A stretch of 64,000 nt of DNA, from the NCBI GenBank assembly GCA_048262255.1, contig JBLXFH010000001.1:868001-932000 (forward strand), read 5' to 3'. Position numbers and translations under genes: made by a program. The notes beneath the pieces are model-generated. The model was given only the letters and a program-made list of their open reading frames with translations, searched no databases and was not told the origin of the DNA. How positions within the stretch are numbered: the first letter of the stretch is position 1; the number at the start of each line of letters is the position of its first letter. The DNA is from JABMNT01 sp048262255 (lineage in GTDB: Bacteria; Pseudomonadota; Alphaproteobacteria; Rhodospirillales; Casp-alpha2). This document shows, one piece after another, positions 1-9,234 of the stretch.

Positions 1-334
1 GGAAGCGGGATCTGCGGAAGGTGCTGTTCAGGCAGTACAGGAAGCCAAGGCCAAAGTCATCATCATGCATGCCGACATCAGCCCGGTTACGCGTGAGCAC
101 ATCAAGGCCGGGAATATCCACCAGGCCTTGAGCCCCAATCAGGGCATGCAGGGATACATGGGCTTCATTTTGACCTTCATGGCAAAACACCCGGATCTGA
201 TTGATCCCTTCAATGACTACAAACGGACCGGTTTCAATCCCATGGGTGTGCCGTTTGTCGATAACGGTTTTGCCGTGGTTACCAAAGATAACGCCGATGA
301 TTTTGATCTCGGTGCCTATATGAAAGGTCGTTAA
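1..334 (+). CDS. Sugar ABC transporter substrate-binding protein, C-terminal part
   Basis: The open frame enters from the window start (codons begin at position 2) and ends with TAA at 334, so about 110 C-terminal residues are visible. The text ending in GAYMKGR, with a region reading NQGMQGYMGF, fits the second lobe of a periplasmic type I sugar-binding protein (RbsB/Peripla_BP_4 kind), which captures sugar in the periplasm for the importer encoded next. An ATG at 65 lies inside the reading frame and is not the real start. The RbsA-like ATPase and RbsC-like permease downstream support the call. The ligand cannot be told from this fragment. Confidence 0.85.
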   Translation, partial: EAGSAEGAVQAVQEAKAKVIIMHADISPVTREHIKAGNIHQALSPNQGMQGYMGFILTFMAKHPDLIDPFNDYKRTGFNPMGVPFVDNGFAVVTKDNADDFDLGAYMKGR

Positions 335-373
335 GGCCTAATTATCGTTACGATTCTTCGTACGATTGGGTAT

Positions 374-426
374 GCTGTCTGCCGGTCCGGGTCTCTCTCC
401 CTAGGGGCCACTTTCCGGCGGGCAGC
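374..426 (+). terminator. Intercistronic stem-loop between binding protein and ATPase genes
   Basis: The arm at 374-385 (GCTGTCTGCCGG) pairs with 415-426 (CCGGCGGGCAGC) over 12 positions, two of them G-U, around a 29-nt loop. No T-run follows, so it is unlikely to be a complete terminator. Stem-loops at this place in binding-protein-dependent importers are known to protect the 3' end of the abundant binding-protein message or to attenuate the ATPase gene. That role is inferred here from position and pairing. Confidence 0.55.
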
Positions 427-458
427 AACTCGGAAATTCAAAAAAGAAAATCAGGGTT

Positions 459-2003
459 ATGTCTTCACAAACCGTATTGAAAATATCAAAGATCAGTAAA
501 TCATTCGGTGCGACGAAAGCGCTGACCGAAGTCGATTTTGATCTGCGCCGGGGTGAAATTCATGCTTTGGCGGGTGAAAACGGCGCCGGTAAATCGACGT
601 TGATGAATATCATTGACGGCATCCACCAGCCCGATAGTGGGGATATCTATATCAACGGTGAGAAGATGCATATTTCATCTCCGGCCGTGGCCCAGAAAAT
701 GGGAATTGGTTTTGTCCATCAGGAAATCGCCTTGTGCCCCGATGTGACGGTGGCTGAAAATATTTATATGGCGCAAACCAATGCGCGTACGTCTTTTTTA
801 ATGGATTATGTCGACATTCATAAACGGGCACGCGACGTTTTTGCCCAACTGAGTCCCATTGATCCGGCGACCTTAGTCAGGGATCTTTCGATATCTAACC
901 AACAACTTGTCGAAATAGCCAAGGCGTTGACCCTGGATTGCCAAATTCTGATCCTTGATGAACCAACAGCGGCGCTCACGGAAAAGGAGTCACAAACCCT
1001 TTTTTCAATCATGCGTTCACTGGCTGATAATGGGATTTCCATTATCTATATCTCACACCGTATGGTCGAGATTTTTGACAACTGCGATCGCGTATCGGTA
1101 TTTCGGGATGGTCAGCATGTCATGACCAGCAATGTGGCTGATATCACAGCGGACGATATCGTTAACAGCATGGTGGGCCGGGTCATTGATCAGCTGTACC
1201 CACCAAAGCAAACCCCGGAAGAAAAATCTGAAGAACTGATCCTGAAAGTCACAGGCCTGAGCGATGGCAGCCGGTTTCGGGATGTCTCCTTTGAATTGCA
1301 CAGAGGTGAAATTCTCGGTATCGCCGGATTGATCGGTGCCGGGCGTAGTGAAATTGTAAAGGGTATATGCGGGCTTGAGGGCAATGCGGCGGGGGATATT
1401 GTCCTGAAAGGCCATCCTTTGAACATCTCGTGTTATCAGGACAGTATTGGCGAGGGCATCGTTTATCTGTCGGAGGACCGTAAGGGAGATGGTGTGTTTC
1501 TGGATCTTTCCATTGCGGCCAATATTTCAGCTCTTTCTGTTGAACAGATATCATCACGCTACGGGTTAATCAATAATCGCAAGGAACTGACACAGGCACG
1601 TCAACTGGGCAACCAACTGAATTTGAAATGCGGACACATTACACATCCCGTATCCTCCCTGAGTGGCGGTAATCAGCAAAAGGTAGCCATCGCGAAAATG
1701 CTGTCCATAAACCCCCGGCTGATTTTTTTGGATGAGCCGACGCGCGGCGTTGATGTGGGGGCGAAGTCGGAAATTCATAAAATCCTGCGCGACCTTGCCC
1801 ACGAGGGCGTTGGCATCATTGTCATCTCGTCGGAATTGCCGGAATTGATCGGTTTGTGTGACCGGGTGCTGGTTATCCGCGAAGGCCTGATCAGTGGCGA
1901 AGTTGGGGGCGGTGAGATGACGGAAGAAAACATCATGCATCTGGCGTCAATTACCGGTGCGCCAAGAAATGCAGAATATAAAAAGCAGGAACACAGACGA
2001 TGA
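459..2003 (+). CDS. Sugar ABC transporter ATP-binding protein, RbsA-like
   Basis: This 514-residue cytoplasmic ATPase has two tandem nucleotide-binding domains, the normal size and plan for the RbsA/XylG/MglA family. The first half has Walker A GENGAGKST (39-47), the signature-like LSISNQQ (143-149) and Walker B LILDEPT (164-170). The second half has GLIGAGRSE (290-298), LSGGNQQKV (401-409) and FLDEPTRG (423-430). The second P-loop lacks its lysine, which is normal for this family. Its ATG overlaps nothing upstream. Its stop overlaps the permease start by 4 nt, so the two are translationally coupled. It powers uptake of the sugar bound by the upstream protein. The substrate is not identifiable. 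Confidence 0.95.
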   Translation: MSSQTVLKISKISKSFGATKALTEVDFDLRRGEIHALAGENGAGKSTLMNIIDGIHQPDSGDIYINGEKMHISSPAVAQKMGIGFVHQEIALCPDVTVAENIYMAQTNARTSFLMDYVDIHKRARDVFAQLSPIDPATLVRDLSISNQQLVEIAKALTLDCQILILDEPTAALTEKESQTLFSIMRSLADNGISIIYISHRMVEIFDNCDRVSVFRDGQHVMTSNVADITADDIVNSMVGRVIDQLYPPKQTPEEKSEELILKVTGLSDGSRFRDVSFELHRGEILGIAGLIGAGRSEIVKGICGLEGNAAGDIVLKGHPLNISCYQDSIGEGIVYLSEDRKGDGVFLDLSIAANISALSVEQISSRYGLINNRKELTQARQLGNQLNLKCGHITHPVSSLSGGNQQKVAIAKMLSINPRLIFLDEPTRGVDVGAKSEIHKILRDLAHEGVGIIVISSELPELIGLCDRVLVIREGLISGEVGGGEMTEENIMHLASITGAPRNAEYKKQEHRR

Positions 2004-3019
2004 AACCTACGGAAGCCGTTCTGGAAAATGAGAACAGACTTAGCCTGGTTGGGCAGGGTCTGGGGAAGCTGCGGCGCATTGCGATGATGCGCGAAACCGG
2101 TTTGATCCTGATCATCATTACTTTGTTTGTAGTGATGTCCTTTGCTTCACCCTATTTCCTGACCTGGACCAACATGCGGGCCATGAGCATGGCCTTTGCG
2201 GTCGAGGGGATTGTTGTCGTTGGCATGTGCATTCTGCTGATTGCAGGAGGTATAGATTTATCGGTGGGATCGGTTGTGACCTTTGCCATGGTCCTGGCTG
2301 GCTCACTTTTTTTAGGCGGCATGGATCCCTGGACGGCATCTGTAATAGCGATTGTTGCCTGTGCTGCCGTCGGCGCGGCAATGGGGTACTGTGTTACGAA
2401 AATTGGTCTGCATCATTTTATTGTATCGCTGGCCTTCATGGTGATTTTCAGGGGTGTTTGCCTGCTGTTGACCCAGGGACGACCGCTTGGTTTGTATACG
2501 TTGCCCAAGGAGTTCAAGTTTATAGGTCAGGGAGATATTCAAAATCTGCCCATCGTCATTATTATCTTTCTGGTGATCGTCATCGCTTTCGATTTTATGC
2601 TGAGGCGCTCGACGGTGTTCCGCAAAGTATTTTACACAGGCAGTAATGAGAAAGCTGCGGCCTATTCTGGCATCCGCACAAAGAAAGTAATTTTCCTGTC
2701 GACGGTCCTCTGCTCCACCCTGTGTGGGGTTGCCGGGGTGATTTACATGGCACGTTTTGCATCGGCACCGCCCTATTTCGGGCTGGGCATGGAGCTGAAT
2801 GTGATTGCCGCAGCGGTCATCGGGGGCGCCAGTCTTAAGGGCGGTTCGGGAACGATTCTGGGCGCAATTCTGGGCGCTGTCTTGCTATCGCTTGTCACCA
2901 GTTCACTGGCCTTGCTGGATGTCTCCACTTACTGGCAGGACATCATCCGCGGTTCCATTCTGTTGGTCGCTGTGATGTTTGATCACTACATGCACAAGAA
3001 AAAATCCTTGGCCAATTAA
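2000..3019 (+). CDS. Sugar ABC transporter permease, RbsC-like
   Basis: This 339-residue, strongly hydrophobic protein has about eight to ten membrane segments, the usual size for BPD_transp_2 permeases. Family-typical text includes GGIDLSVGSV (near 83-92) and AAAVIGGASLKGG (near 270-282), the loop that contacts the ATPase. It forms the inner-membrane channel of the importer. It starts in the 4-nt ATGA overlap with the ATPase gene, and the regulator gene follows within 20 nt. With the binding protein and ATPase it makes a complete ribose/xylose-type carbohydrate importer. Confidence 0.95.
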   Translation: MKPTEAVLENENRLSLVGQGLGKLRRIAMMRETGLILIIITLFVVMSFASPYFLTWTNMRAMSMAFAVEGIVVVGMCILLIAGGIDLSVGSVVTFAMVLAGSLFLGGMDPWTASVIAIVACAAVGAAMGYCVTKIGLHHFIVSLAFMVIFRGVCLLLTQGRPLGLYTLPKEFKFIGQGDIQNLPIVIIIFLVIVIAFDFMLRRSTVFRKVFYTGSNEKAAAYSGIRTKKVIFLSTVLCSTLCGVAGVIYMARFASAPPYFGLGMELNVIAAAVIGGASLKGGSGTILGAILGAVLLSLVTSSLALLDVSTYWQDIIRGSILLVAVMFDHYMHKKKSLAN

Positions 3020-3038
3020 AAAGAAGAATGAGGACAAA

Positions 3039-4010
3039 ATGGTTATTGGAACTGACATTCAAAAATATGAAATCGCCCGCCAGATTCATCGGGTTCTGAT
3101 CATGCATTACGTGGAAGGTTTGAAGCAGTCGGAGATTGCCGAGCGCACATCTCTATCGACGGCTAAGGTCAACCGTCTGATCAAACAGGGCCGCGACCTC
3201 GGGTTGGTTGAAATCAACATCAAGTCGCCTTACCAGCTGTTGCTTGATATTGAAGACCGCTTGATCAAGCGGACAGGTCTTCGCGAAATTAAAGTCACCC
3301 CAACGGTTTCGGAAAATGCGGAGATTGTCTTGCAGGGTGTTGGCGAGGCCGCCGCTTCGCTTCTTCTGGAAAACCTGAAAGATGGCGACACCATTGCGAT
3401 CACTGGCGGCAAGGGTGTGAGCGCTGTGGTCGAGGGGCTTAACCCGGAGCGGACGTATGACATTGAAGTCGTACCGGCTACCGGTTGCGTTCAAGGAAAG
3501 CATTACACCGATGTCAACCATGTGGCGACGTTGCTGGCTGAAAAACTGGGGGGCAGGTCTTATCAAATTCATGCACCATTGTTCGCTGAAACGGTTGAGC
3601 AGAAAGAAATGCTGATGGCCATGAAGTCAGTTGATGACGTATTGGATAAAGCCCGCAACGCCTCAATCGCTTTGGTTGGTGTCGGCTCTATTCTTTCTGA
3701 TGATTCGAGTTATTACGATCTCCATCCCATGCCAAAAGGGGACCAGGATGAAATTCGACGGGTCGGTGCGGTCGGGGAGCTTTTGGCGCATCTGTTGGAT
3801 GAAAAGGGAACGCCTTGTGATTATTCCCTGAACTCGAAGCTGGTCGCCCTGAAGCCGCAGGAACTTTCGAACGTTGCCTTGACTGTGGGTATTGCCGCAG
3901 GACCAAATAAAATCCCACCGATCTGCGCCACCTTGATCGGAAATTATTTGAATGCATTGGTTGTCGATGAAGCGACAGCTAATGGAATTCTAAACTCATT
4001 AAAAGGATGA
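3039..4010 (+). CDS. SorC-family sugar-responsive transcriptional regulator
   Basis: This is a 323-residue regulator. A helix-turn-helix lies at about residues 28-51 (KQSEIAERTSLSTAKVNRLI), followed by a SorC sugar-phosphate-binding domain related to DeoR/GlpR effector domains (GDTIAITGGKGVSAVVEGL near 113-131). I chose ATG 3039 because GAGGA stands just upstream at 3030-3034. An in-frame ATG at 2979 would lie inside the permease gene. SorC regulators such as EryD, SorC and LsrR usually sense a phosphorylated intermediate of the pathway they control, so this one probably regulates the surrounding operon. It lies inside that operon, between importer and enzymes, and no operator could be assigned. 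Confidence 0.9.
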   Translation: MVIGTDIQKYEIARQIHRVLIMHYVEGLKQSEIAERTSLSTAKVNRLIKQGRDLGLVEINIKSPYQLLLDIEDRLIKRTGLREIKVTPTVSENAEIVLQGVGEAAASLLLENLKDGDTIAITGGKGVSAVVEGLNPERTYDIEVVPATGCVQGKHYTDVNHVATLLAEKLGGRSYQIHAPLFAETVEQKEMLMAMKSVDDVLDKARNASIALVGVGSILSDDSSYYDLHPMPKGDQDEIRRVGAVGELLAHLLDEKGTPCDYSLNSKLVALKPQELSNVALTVGIAAGPNKIPPICATLIGNYLNALVVDEATANGILNSLKG

Positions 4011-4017
4011 GAAAAAC

Positions 4018-5013
4018 ATGTCAGACAAACTGATAACACGAGTAATTGGAACCTCCGGCATTCAGGCTACGGCGGTTGGCCTTGGTACATGGGCTATGGG
4101 TGGCTGGATGTGGGGTGGCACTGATGAGGCGTTAGCCATCAAAGCCGTGCAGGCGTCTCTCGATGAAGGCACGACATTAATTGACACGGCTCCGGCCTAT
4201 GGTCTTGGTAAATCCGAAGAGCTGGTTGGCCGCGCTATAAAAGGCAGACGCGATCAGGTTGTCCTGTCTACCAAATGCGGGTTAGTCTGGCACACACAAG
4301 AGGGCAATCATTTTTTCGATCAGGCCGGCAAACCGGTGCATCGCTATCTTGGTAAAGAGTCCATTATCCACGAACTGGAAGTCAGCCTGAAACGGTTGGG
4401 GACGGACTATATCGACCACTACATCACCCATTGGCAGGATCCGACGACCCCCGTTGATGAAACCCTGGCGGCGCTTGAGCAACTTAAGCAGCAAGGCAAA
4501 ATCCGGTCCATTGGCATCAGCAATGTGTCTTCAGAAGATCTGGCGTCTTATCTGGCCGCCGGCTCGGTCGATGCCATACAGGAATGTTATTCCATGCTGG
4601 ACCGGGATGTTGAGAAATCCCTGCTTCCTATCTGTCAGACAAACAACGTATCAATCCTCAGTTATTCCTCTCTGGCTCTGGGGCTTCTGTCCGGCAAGAT
4701 TGGTCCGGACCGTCAATTTGAAGGGGATGATCTGCGCAAAGACAATCCACGCTTCAGCACGGCCAACCGGCAAAAAATAGCAACCCTGTTTGATGAAATC
4801 AGACCGATTGCGGACGAAAACAAATTGACGCTTGCGCAGTTGGTGATCGCCTGGACCATCCAGCAGCCGGGCATCACCTTTGCCCTGTGCGGGGCTCGCA
4901 ACCCGGAGCAGGCCGTTGAAAATGCTAAGGCCGGTCGGGCTCAACTGAAGCCGGAAGACATTACTCAAATCAGCAAGGCAAGAGATCATTATCTGAAAAA
5001 TATGGATGCGTAG
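4018..5013 (+). CDS. Aldo/keto reductase
   Basis: This 331-residue single-domain TIM-barrel oxidoreductase is probably NADP(H)-dependent. The catalytic tetrad can be read as D56 and Y61 in IDTAPAYGLGKSEELVG, K86 in STKCG and H138 in YITHWQDP. The NADP-binding end is the region near CGARNPEQAVENA. It starts 7 nt after the regulator stop, within the catabolic operon. In this setting it could reduce the aldehyde released by the aldolase, or oxidise the incoming sugar. The direction and substrate are inference. Confidence 0.9.
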   Translation: MSDKLITRVIGTSGIQATAVGLGTWAMGGWMWGGTDEALAIKAVQASLDEGTTLIDTAPAYGLGKSEELVGRAIKGRRDQVVLSTKCGLVWHTQEGNHFFDQAGKPVHRYLGKESIIHELEVSLKRLGTDYIDHYITHWQDPTTPVDETLAALEQLKQQGKIRSIGISNVSSEDLASYLAAGSVDAIQECYSMLDRDVEKSLLPICQTNNVSILSYSSLALGLLSGKIGPDRQFEGDDLRKDNPRFSTANRQKIATLFDEIRPIADENKLTLAQLVIAWTIQQPGITFALCGARNPEQAVENAKAGRAQLKPEDITQISKARDHYLKNMDA

Positions 5014-5029
5014 GGGCTGAGTTAAGAGA

Positions 5030-6781
5030 TTGAAAGATTTCAAGCCAATGCGTACACGTGAAAACCTGTTGGACAGATTGCGCCAAAACCCGAACCCGGA
5101 TGTTCTGATCGTCGGCGGCGGGATCAATGGCATTGGCCTGTATCGCGAACTGACGTTACAAGGCGTGAATGTTGTTCTGGTTGAGCGCAACGATTTTTGT
5201 AGCGGTGCCAGCACAGCCCTGTCACGGATGATACACGGCGGCCTGCGCTATATGGAGAACGGTGAATTTGCTTTGGTCCGTGAAGCCCTGCAGGAGCGCA
5301 ACCGCCTGCTCCGCAATGCGCCGCATTATGTGGCCCCGCTGGCGACGGTCATCCCGGTCTTCGATTATTTTTCCGGGGTCGGCAGCGCCCTCAGTAAATT
5401 TTTCGGACTTAGTCAAAAGCCGGGGCGGCGCGGCGCGATGATCGTCAAGCTCGGCTTGTCGCTCTACGATTTTTTTACCCGCAAAGACCGGGTGCTTCCG
5501 TCTCATGGGTTTCACGGAAAAGCCGCAACCTTCCGCCGTTGGCCGGCCTTTCATCCCGGAGTCAAATGCAGCGCCACCTATTTCGACGCCTGGATCACCT
5601 ACCCGGAGCGGCTGGGCCTGGAGATGATTCGCGATATGGAAAGCAGTCATCCCGCGGCATTGGCACTGAATTACATGACCGTCGATGGCTCGGACGGGAA
5701 TGCGGTTTATACCACTGACGGCCTGTCGGGACAGCGCCTGCCAATCTACCCAAAAATGATTGTAAACGCGACGGGGGCCTGGATCGATTTTACCAATGGG
5801 GCTCTTTCGTCAGCCCAGGATAATAAAAAAACTGAGTTGGTCGGCGGCACCAAAGGCTCACACCTGGTAATCCAAAACACGGCATTATTGGGCGCTATTG
5901 GTGACCAGATGGTCTATTACGAAAATCAGGATGGTCGGGTTTGCATCCTGTTTCCTTATTTCGGCAACGTTCTGGTCGGCTCCACCGATCTCAAGCTGGA
6001 TGATCCGGAAGGCAATCGCTGCGAGGACTTTGAACGCGATTATATTCTGGAATCCCTGTCGTTCGTTTTTCCAGGGATCAAAATCGATCCTGCCGACGTG
6101 CTCTATGCCTTCAGCGGGGTTCGCCCGCTGACCCGCAGTGACAGCTCGGTCACCGGTCAGATATCCAGAGACCACATCTGCAAGATCATCACCCGGGAAC
6201 AGGGGTTCAACATCCCCGTGCTCTGCATGATCGGCGGCAAGTGGACGACCTTTCGCGCATTCGCCGAACTGGCGGCCGGGCAGGTGATGGCGCATTTGGG
6301 TTATCAGGCCAAGCCGGTGAGCCGCGATCTCGCCATCGGGGGCGGCAAAGACTATCCTGCCGACGCGCAGGCGTTAACCGGCTGGATTGTTCAATTGTCC
6401 GACCAGACCGGACTTGCCGAGGATGCGCTCCGGCGTCTGGTGGAACGCTACGGCACATCGGCGGCGACAATCGCCAAATATATTGCAGACGGCGACGCTT
6501 CGGCGCTGTGCCATCATCCCGGCTATTTCCGACGCGAGATCGAATATATTGTCGCCAACGAATATGTGGTGACGGCAGCGGATATTCTGTGCCGCCGCAC
6601 CGCGATCGCCATCAGCGGCGACATGTCACTGGCGCTGATTGACGAAATTCTCGATATTCTGGCGCAGTCAAGAAACTGGACGCCTCAAGAAAAAGAAAAG
6701 GAACGGACGGACCTGCTGTCCCGCCTGTCGTATTTCCACGGATTGTCGGAAGAAACGCTTCGGCAAAGAAAAGTCGCATAG
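5030..6781 (+). CDS. FAD-dependent glycerol-3-phosphate dehydrogenase-like protein (GlpD/EryB type)
   Basis: This 583-residue flavoprotein oxidises a polyol phosphate and probably passes electrons to the quinone pool at the membrane. The FAD dinucleotide fold reads DVLIVGGGINGIG (24-36), followed by the DAO domain and a GlpD-type C-terminal cap. It is longer than E. coli GlpD (about 500 residues), mainly through a C-terminal extension. The start is uncertain: TTG 5030 has AAGAGA 4 nt upstream, whereas ATG 5048 would give 577 residues. No true glycerol uptake gene is nearby. Together with a SorC regulator and an FGGY kinase the set recalls the erythritol operon (EryA, EryB, EryD), so the substrate may be a phosphorylated tetritol or pentitol instead of glycerol 3-phosphate. 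Confidence 0.85.
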   Translation: MKDFKPMRTRENLLDRLRQNPNPDVLIVGGGINGIGLYRELTLQGVNVVLVERNDFCSGASTALSRMIHGGLRYMENGEFALVREALQERNRLLRNAPHYVAPLATVIPVFDYFSGVGSALSKFFGLSQKPGRRGAMIVKLGLSLYDFFTRKDRVLPSHGFHGKAATFRRWPAFHPGVKCSATYFDAWITYPERLGLEMIRDMESSHPAALALNYMTVDGSDGNAVYTTDGLSGQRLPIYPKMIVNATGAWIDFTNGALSSAQDNKKTELVGGTKGSHLVIQNTALLGAIGDQMVYYENQDGRVCILFPYFGNVLVGSTDLKLDDPEGNRCEDFERDYILESLSFVFPGIKIDPADVLYAFSGVRPLTRSDSSVTGQISRDHICKIITREQGFNIPVLCMIGGKWTTFRAFAELAAGQVMAHLGYQAKPVSRDLAIGGGKDYPADAQALTGWIVQLSDQTGLAEDALRRLVERYGTSAATIAKYIADGDASALCHHPGYFRREIEYIVANEYVVTAADILCRRTAIAISGDMSLALIDEILDILAQSRNWTPQEKEKERTDLLSRLSYFHGLSEETLRQRKVA

Positions 6782-6789
6782 GAGAGAAT

Positions 6790-7632
6790 ATGTTAGTAAG
6801 TAAAAAAGTCCGTATGAACCGCTTGTTCGGGCAGGGTAAGTGCCTTGATGTCGCTATCGATCACGGGGTGTGTAACGAGCCGTCGTTTCTTGATGGTCTG
6901 GAAGATATCGGCAAGGTCGTTGCCCAACTGGTCGATGCCGCGCCTGATGCTATCCAGATGAATTATGGCCAGTGCGATCTTCTGCAAACTGTTGAAGGTA
7001 AAAACAAGCCGGCGCTGGTGATGCGGATCGACATGGGTAACCCCTACAACAAGGACCGCCATAGAGTCATGTGGGCGGAACTTCAAAACACCGAAGAACC
7101 CATTCTCGCCGCTTTGCAAATGGATGCGGCCTGTGTTGTCGTTAACCTGTTCATGCTGCCCGATGAGCCCGATCTGTTTCGCCAGTGTATTGCCAATATC
7201 GCCCGCGTACGAAACGACTGTGAAAAATACGGCATGCCACTGATGATCGAGCCGTTGGTCATGCAACCGAACAGCGGACGGGGCGGCTATATGGTCGATG
7301 GCGATGCGGAAAAGATTGTCACCCTGACGCGGTTGGCGCGGGAAATGGGCGCTGATATTGTCAAGGCTGATCCGACAACGGAAGCCGAAGATTTTGGCAA
7401 GGTGATTGAAGCCGCCCGCTGCCCGGTGCTGGTGCGGGGCGGTGGCAAGGAAGACCTGAAGGCGGTGTTCTGCAAGTCGGCCGCCCTTATGGCACAGGGT
7501 GCACAGGGCATGGTCTATGGCCGTAACATATATCAGCATGACAACCCGAAGCAGGTAGTCAAGGGCCTGATGGCGATCATTCACGACGGGGTGTCGGGTG
7601 ACGACGCCTGGGACATTTACCAGAACGCATAA
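6790..7632 (+). CDS. DhnA/LsrF-type class I aldolase
   Basis: This 280-residue TIM-barrel aldolase belongs to the DeoC/FbaB/LsrF superfamily. VAIDHG (21-26) is the conserved first-strand motif. K192 in DIVKADPTTEAEDFG is the expected Schiff-base lysine. RGGGK (216-220) and MVYGRNIYQ (241-249) form the phosphate-binding end. It starts 8 nt after the dehydrogenase gene. The family cleaves ketose phosphates to dihydroxyacetone phosphate plus an aldehyde, or thiolyses acyl phosphates (LsrF). In this operon, cleavage of a ketose phosphate made by the kinase and dehydrogenase is the simplest role. Confidence 0.85.
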   Translation: MLVSKKVRMNRLFGQGKCLDVAIDHGVCNEPSFLDGLEDIGKVVAQLVDAAPDAIQMNYGQCDLLQTVEGKNKPALVMRIDMGNPYNKDRHRVMWAELQNTEEPILAALQMDAACVVVNLFMLPDEPDLFRQCIANIARVRNDCEKYGMPLMIEPLVMQPNSGRGGYMVDGDAEKIVTLTRLAREMGADIVKADPTTEAEDFGKVIEAARCPVLVRGGGKEDLKAVFCKSAALMAQGAQGMVYGRNIYQHDNPKQVVKGLMAIIHDGVSGDDAWDIYQNA

Positions 7633-7648
7633 AGCAGGAAGAATATCT

Positions 7649-9166
7649 ATGGCATCATATTTGCTAGGGATCGACGGCGGCAACACCATCGTCAAGGCCG
7701 TGCTGTTTGACCTGAACGGGCGCGAACTGGCGGTGGCGGCTGTGGATGGAAAATCCCAGTATCCGTCGCCGGGATACGTTGAGCGCGACATGAATGAATT
7801 GTGGGATCAAACAACACAAGCCATTCAGGCCTGCATTCAAAAAGCCGGGATCGATGCGCAGGATATTCAGGCCATCGGGTGCAGCGGCCATGGCAACGGC
7901 CTGTATCTGTTGGACAAAAAACGCGAGGCGTTACTGGGCATCCAGTCTCTGGACAGCCGGGCTATGGGGCTGGTTGATCGTTGGCAGGCAGATGGTATGG
8001 CCGATTACATTTATCCCCGGTCCCTGCAAAAACCCTGGCCCTCGCAAACGCCGACATTACTGGCCTGGGTCAAGCAATTCCAGCCGGACCTCTATGGTCA
8101 AATAGGCACGGTTTTCCTGTGCAAGGATTTCATTACCTTCAAACTGACGGGGCGATTGGGCAGCGATATTTCCGATATGAGCGGCTGTGCATTTCTGAAA
8201 ATGCCGGAGTGTGAGTATGACCCTGAAATTCTAAAAGCTTATGGCGTTGAAGAATGTGCCGACAAATTGCCACCATTGGCCAAGCCCTATGAGGTGGTTG
8301 GTCAGATCACCTCTGACGCGGCCACACAAACCGGACTCAAAGAAGGAACGCCTATTGTTGGCGGTCTGTTTGATGTCGTGGCCAGTGCGTTGGGCTCTGG
8401 TGTTGCCGCACAGGGGTCCGCTTCGATTGTCGCCGGGACCTGGAGCATCAATCAGGTGATCGTCGAGGCGCCACTGGTTGATGACCGTATTTTTATGGTT
8501 ACGGCATTTGGTGAAAACATGTTTATGGAAGTGGAGTCGAGTGCCACCTCGGCGGCCAACCTAGAATGGTTCGTGAAGGAGTTTATCGAACCCGGTCTGG
8601 AACATAGCCATGGCGTTTCGCCCTTTGATATTTGCAACGATCTGGTCGCAAGCGTCGATCCCGATGAGGGGCTGCCGCTCTATCACCCGTTCCTCTATGG
8701 CTCGTCGACCAACGGCGCGGCGCGGGCCGGGTTTTACGGCATCGGCGGCTGGCATGGGCGCGCCCACATGCTGCATGCGCTTTATGAAGGGGTTGTTTTC
8801 GGGCACCGCAAACATATTGAAACCCTGCGCGCCGCAGGCGCACCTTTTGAACAGGCGGTATTGTCGGGCGGTGGATCGCGCAGCCCCGTATGGCCACAGA
8901 TGTTTGCCGATATTCTGAATGTTCCGGTATCTGTCTCTGCCTGTCAGGAAACCGGAGCGCTGGGGGCGGCAATCACGGCAGGCATTGGCGCCGGAGTGTT
9001 TGCGGATTATGCAGCAGGTGTCAAAAAGATGACACGCCTTGATCGTCATTACATACCCAACCCAGACCGGCAGGCCGTCTATGATGCCCGCTACAACCTG
9101 TATCTCGAGTTGGCTGATAGCCTGTCTGGCCCCTGGAACAAGTTAAAGACGCTGTCCCGTTCTTGA
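7649..9166 (+). CDS. FGGY-family carbohydrate kinase
   Basis: This 505-residue two-domain sugar kinase has an N-terminal phosphate loop GIDGGNTIVKAVLFD (about 6-20) and a C-terminal SGGGSRSPVWPQM region, the adenosine-binding signature of the family. ATG 7649 was chosen over an upstream in-frame start because it follows AGGAAGA at normal spacing and is where family similarity begins. It phosphorylates a sugar or polyol after import. Its length and N-terminal text resemble erythritol and xylulose kinases more than glycerol kinase, but the substrate is not proven. It starts 16 nt after the aldolase stop. Confidence 0.9.
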   Translation: MASYLLGIDGGNTIVKAVLFDLNGRELAVAAVDGKSQYPSPGYVERDMNELWDQTTQAIQACIQKAGIDAQDIQAIGCSGHGNGLYLLDKKREALLGIQSLDSRAMGLVDRWQADGMADYIYPRSLQKPWPSQTPTLLAWVKQFQPDLYGQIGTVFLCKDFITFKLTGRLGSDISDMSGCAFLKMPECEYDPEILKAYGVEECADKLPPLAKPYEVVGQITSDAATQTGLKEGTPIVGGLFDVVASALGSGVAAQGSASIVAGTWSINQVIVEAPLVDDRIFMVTAFGENMFMEVESSATSAANLEWFVKEFIEPGLEHSHGVSPFDICNDLVASVDPDEGLPLYHPFLYGSSTNGAARAGFYGIGGWHGRAHMLHALYEGVVFGHRKHIETLRAAGAPFEQAVLSGGGSRSPVWPQMFADILNVPVSVSACQETGALGAAITAGIGAGVFADYAAGVKKMTRLDRHYIPNPDRQAVYDARYNLYLELADSLSGPWNKLKTLSRS

Positions 9167-9234
9167 GCGAATAATTCTTGGCATCCGATGATTCACGGTT
9201 TGCCCAAATCCCATTGAGCATGCGGAGACGATCA

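Noticed and set aside
1320..1350. Second P-loop of the RbsA-like ATPase without lysine, as a possible defect
   Set aside because: This degenerate second site is the normal state in the family.
9178..9234. TTG 9178 or ATG 9220 as GMC start
   Set aside because: GTG 9235 has GGAGA at good spacing and the FAD fold begins 12 residues later, as usual.
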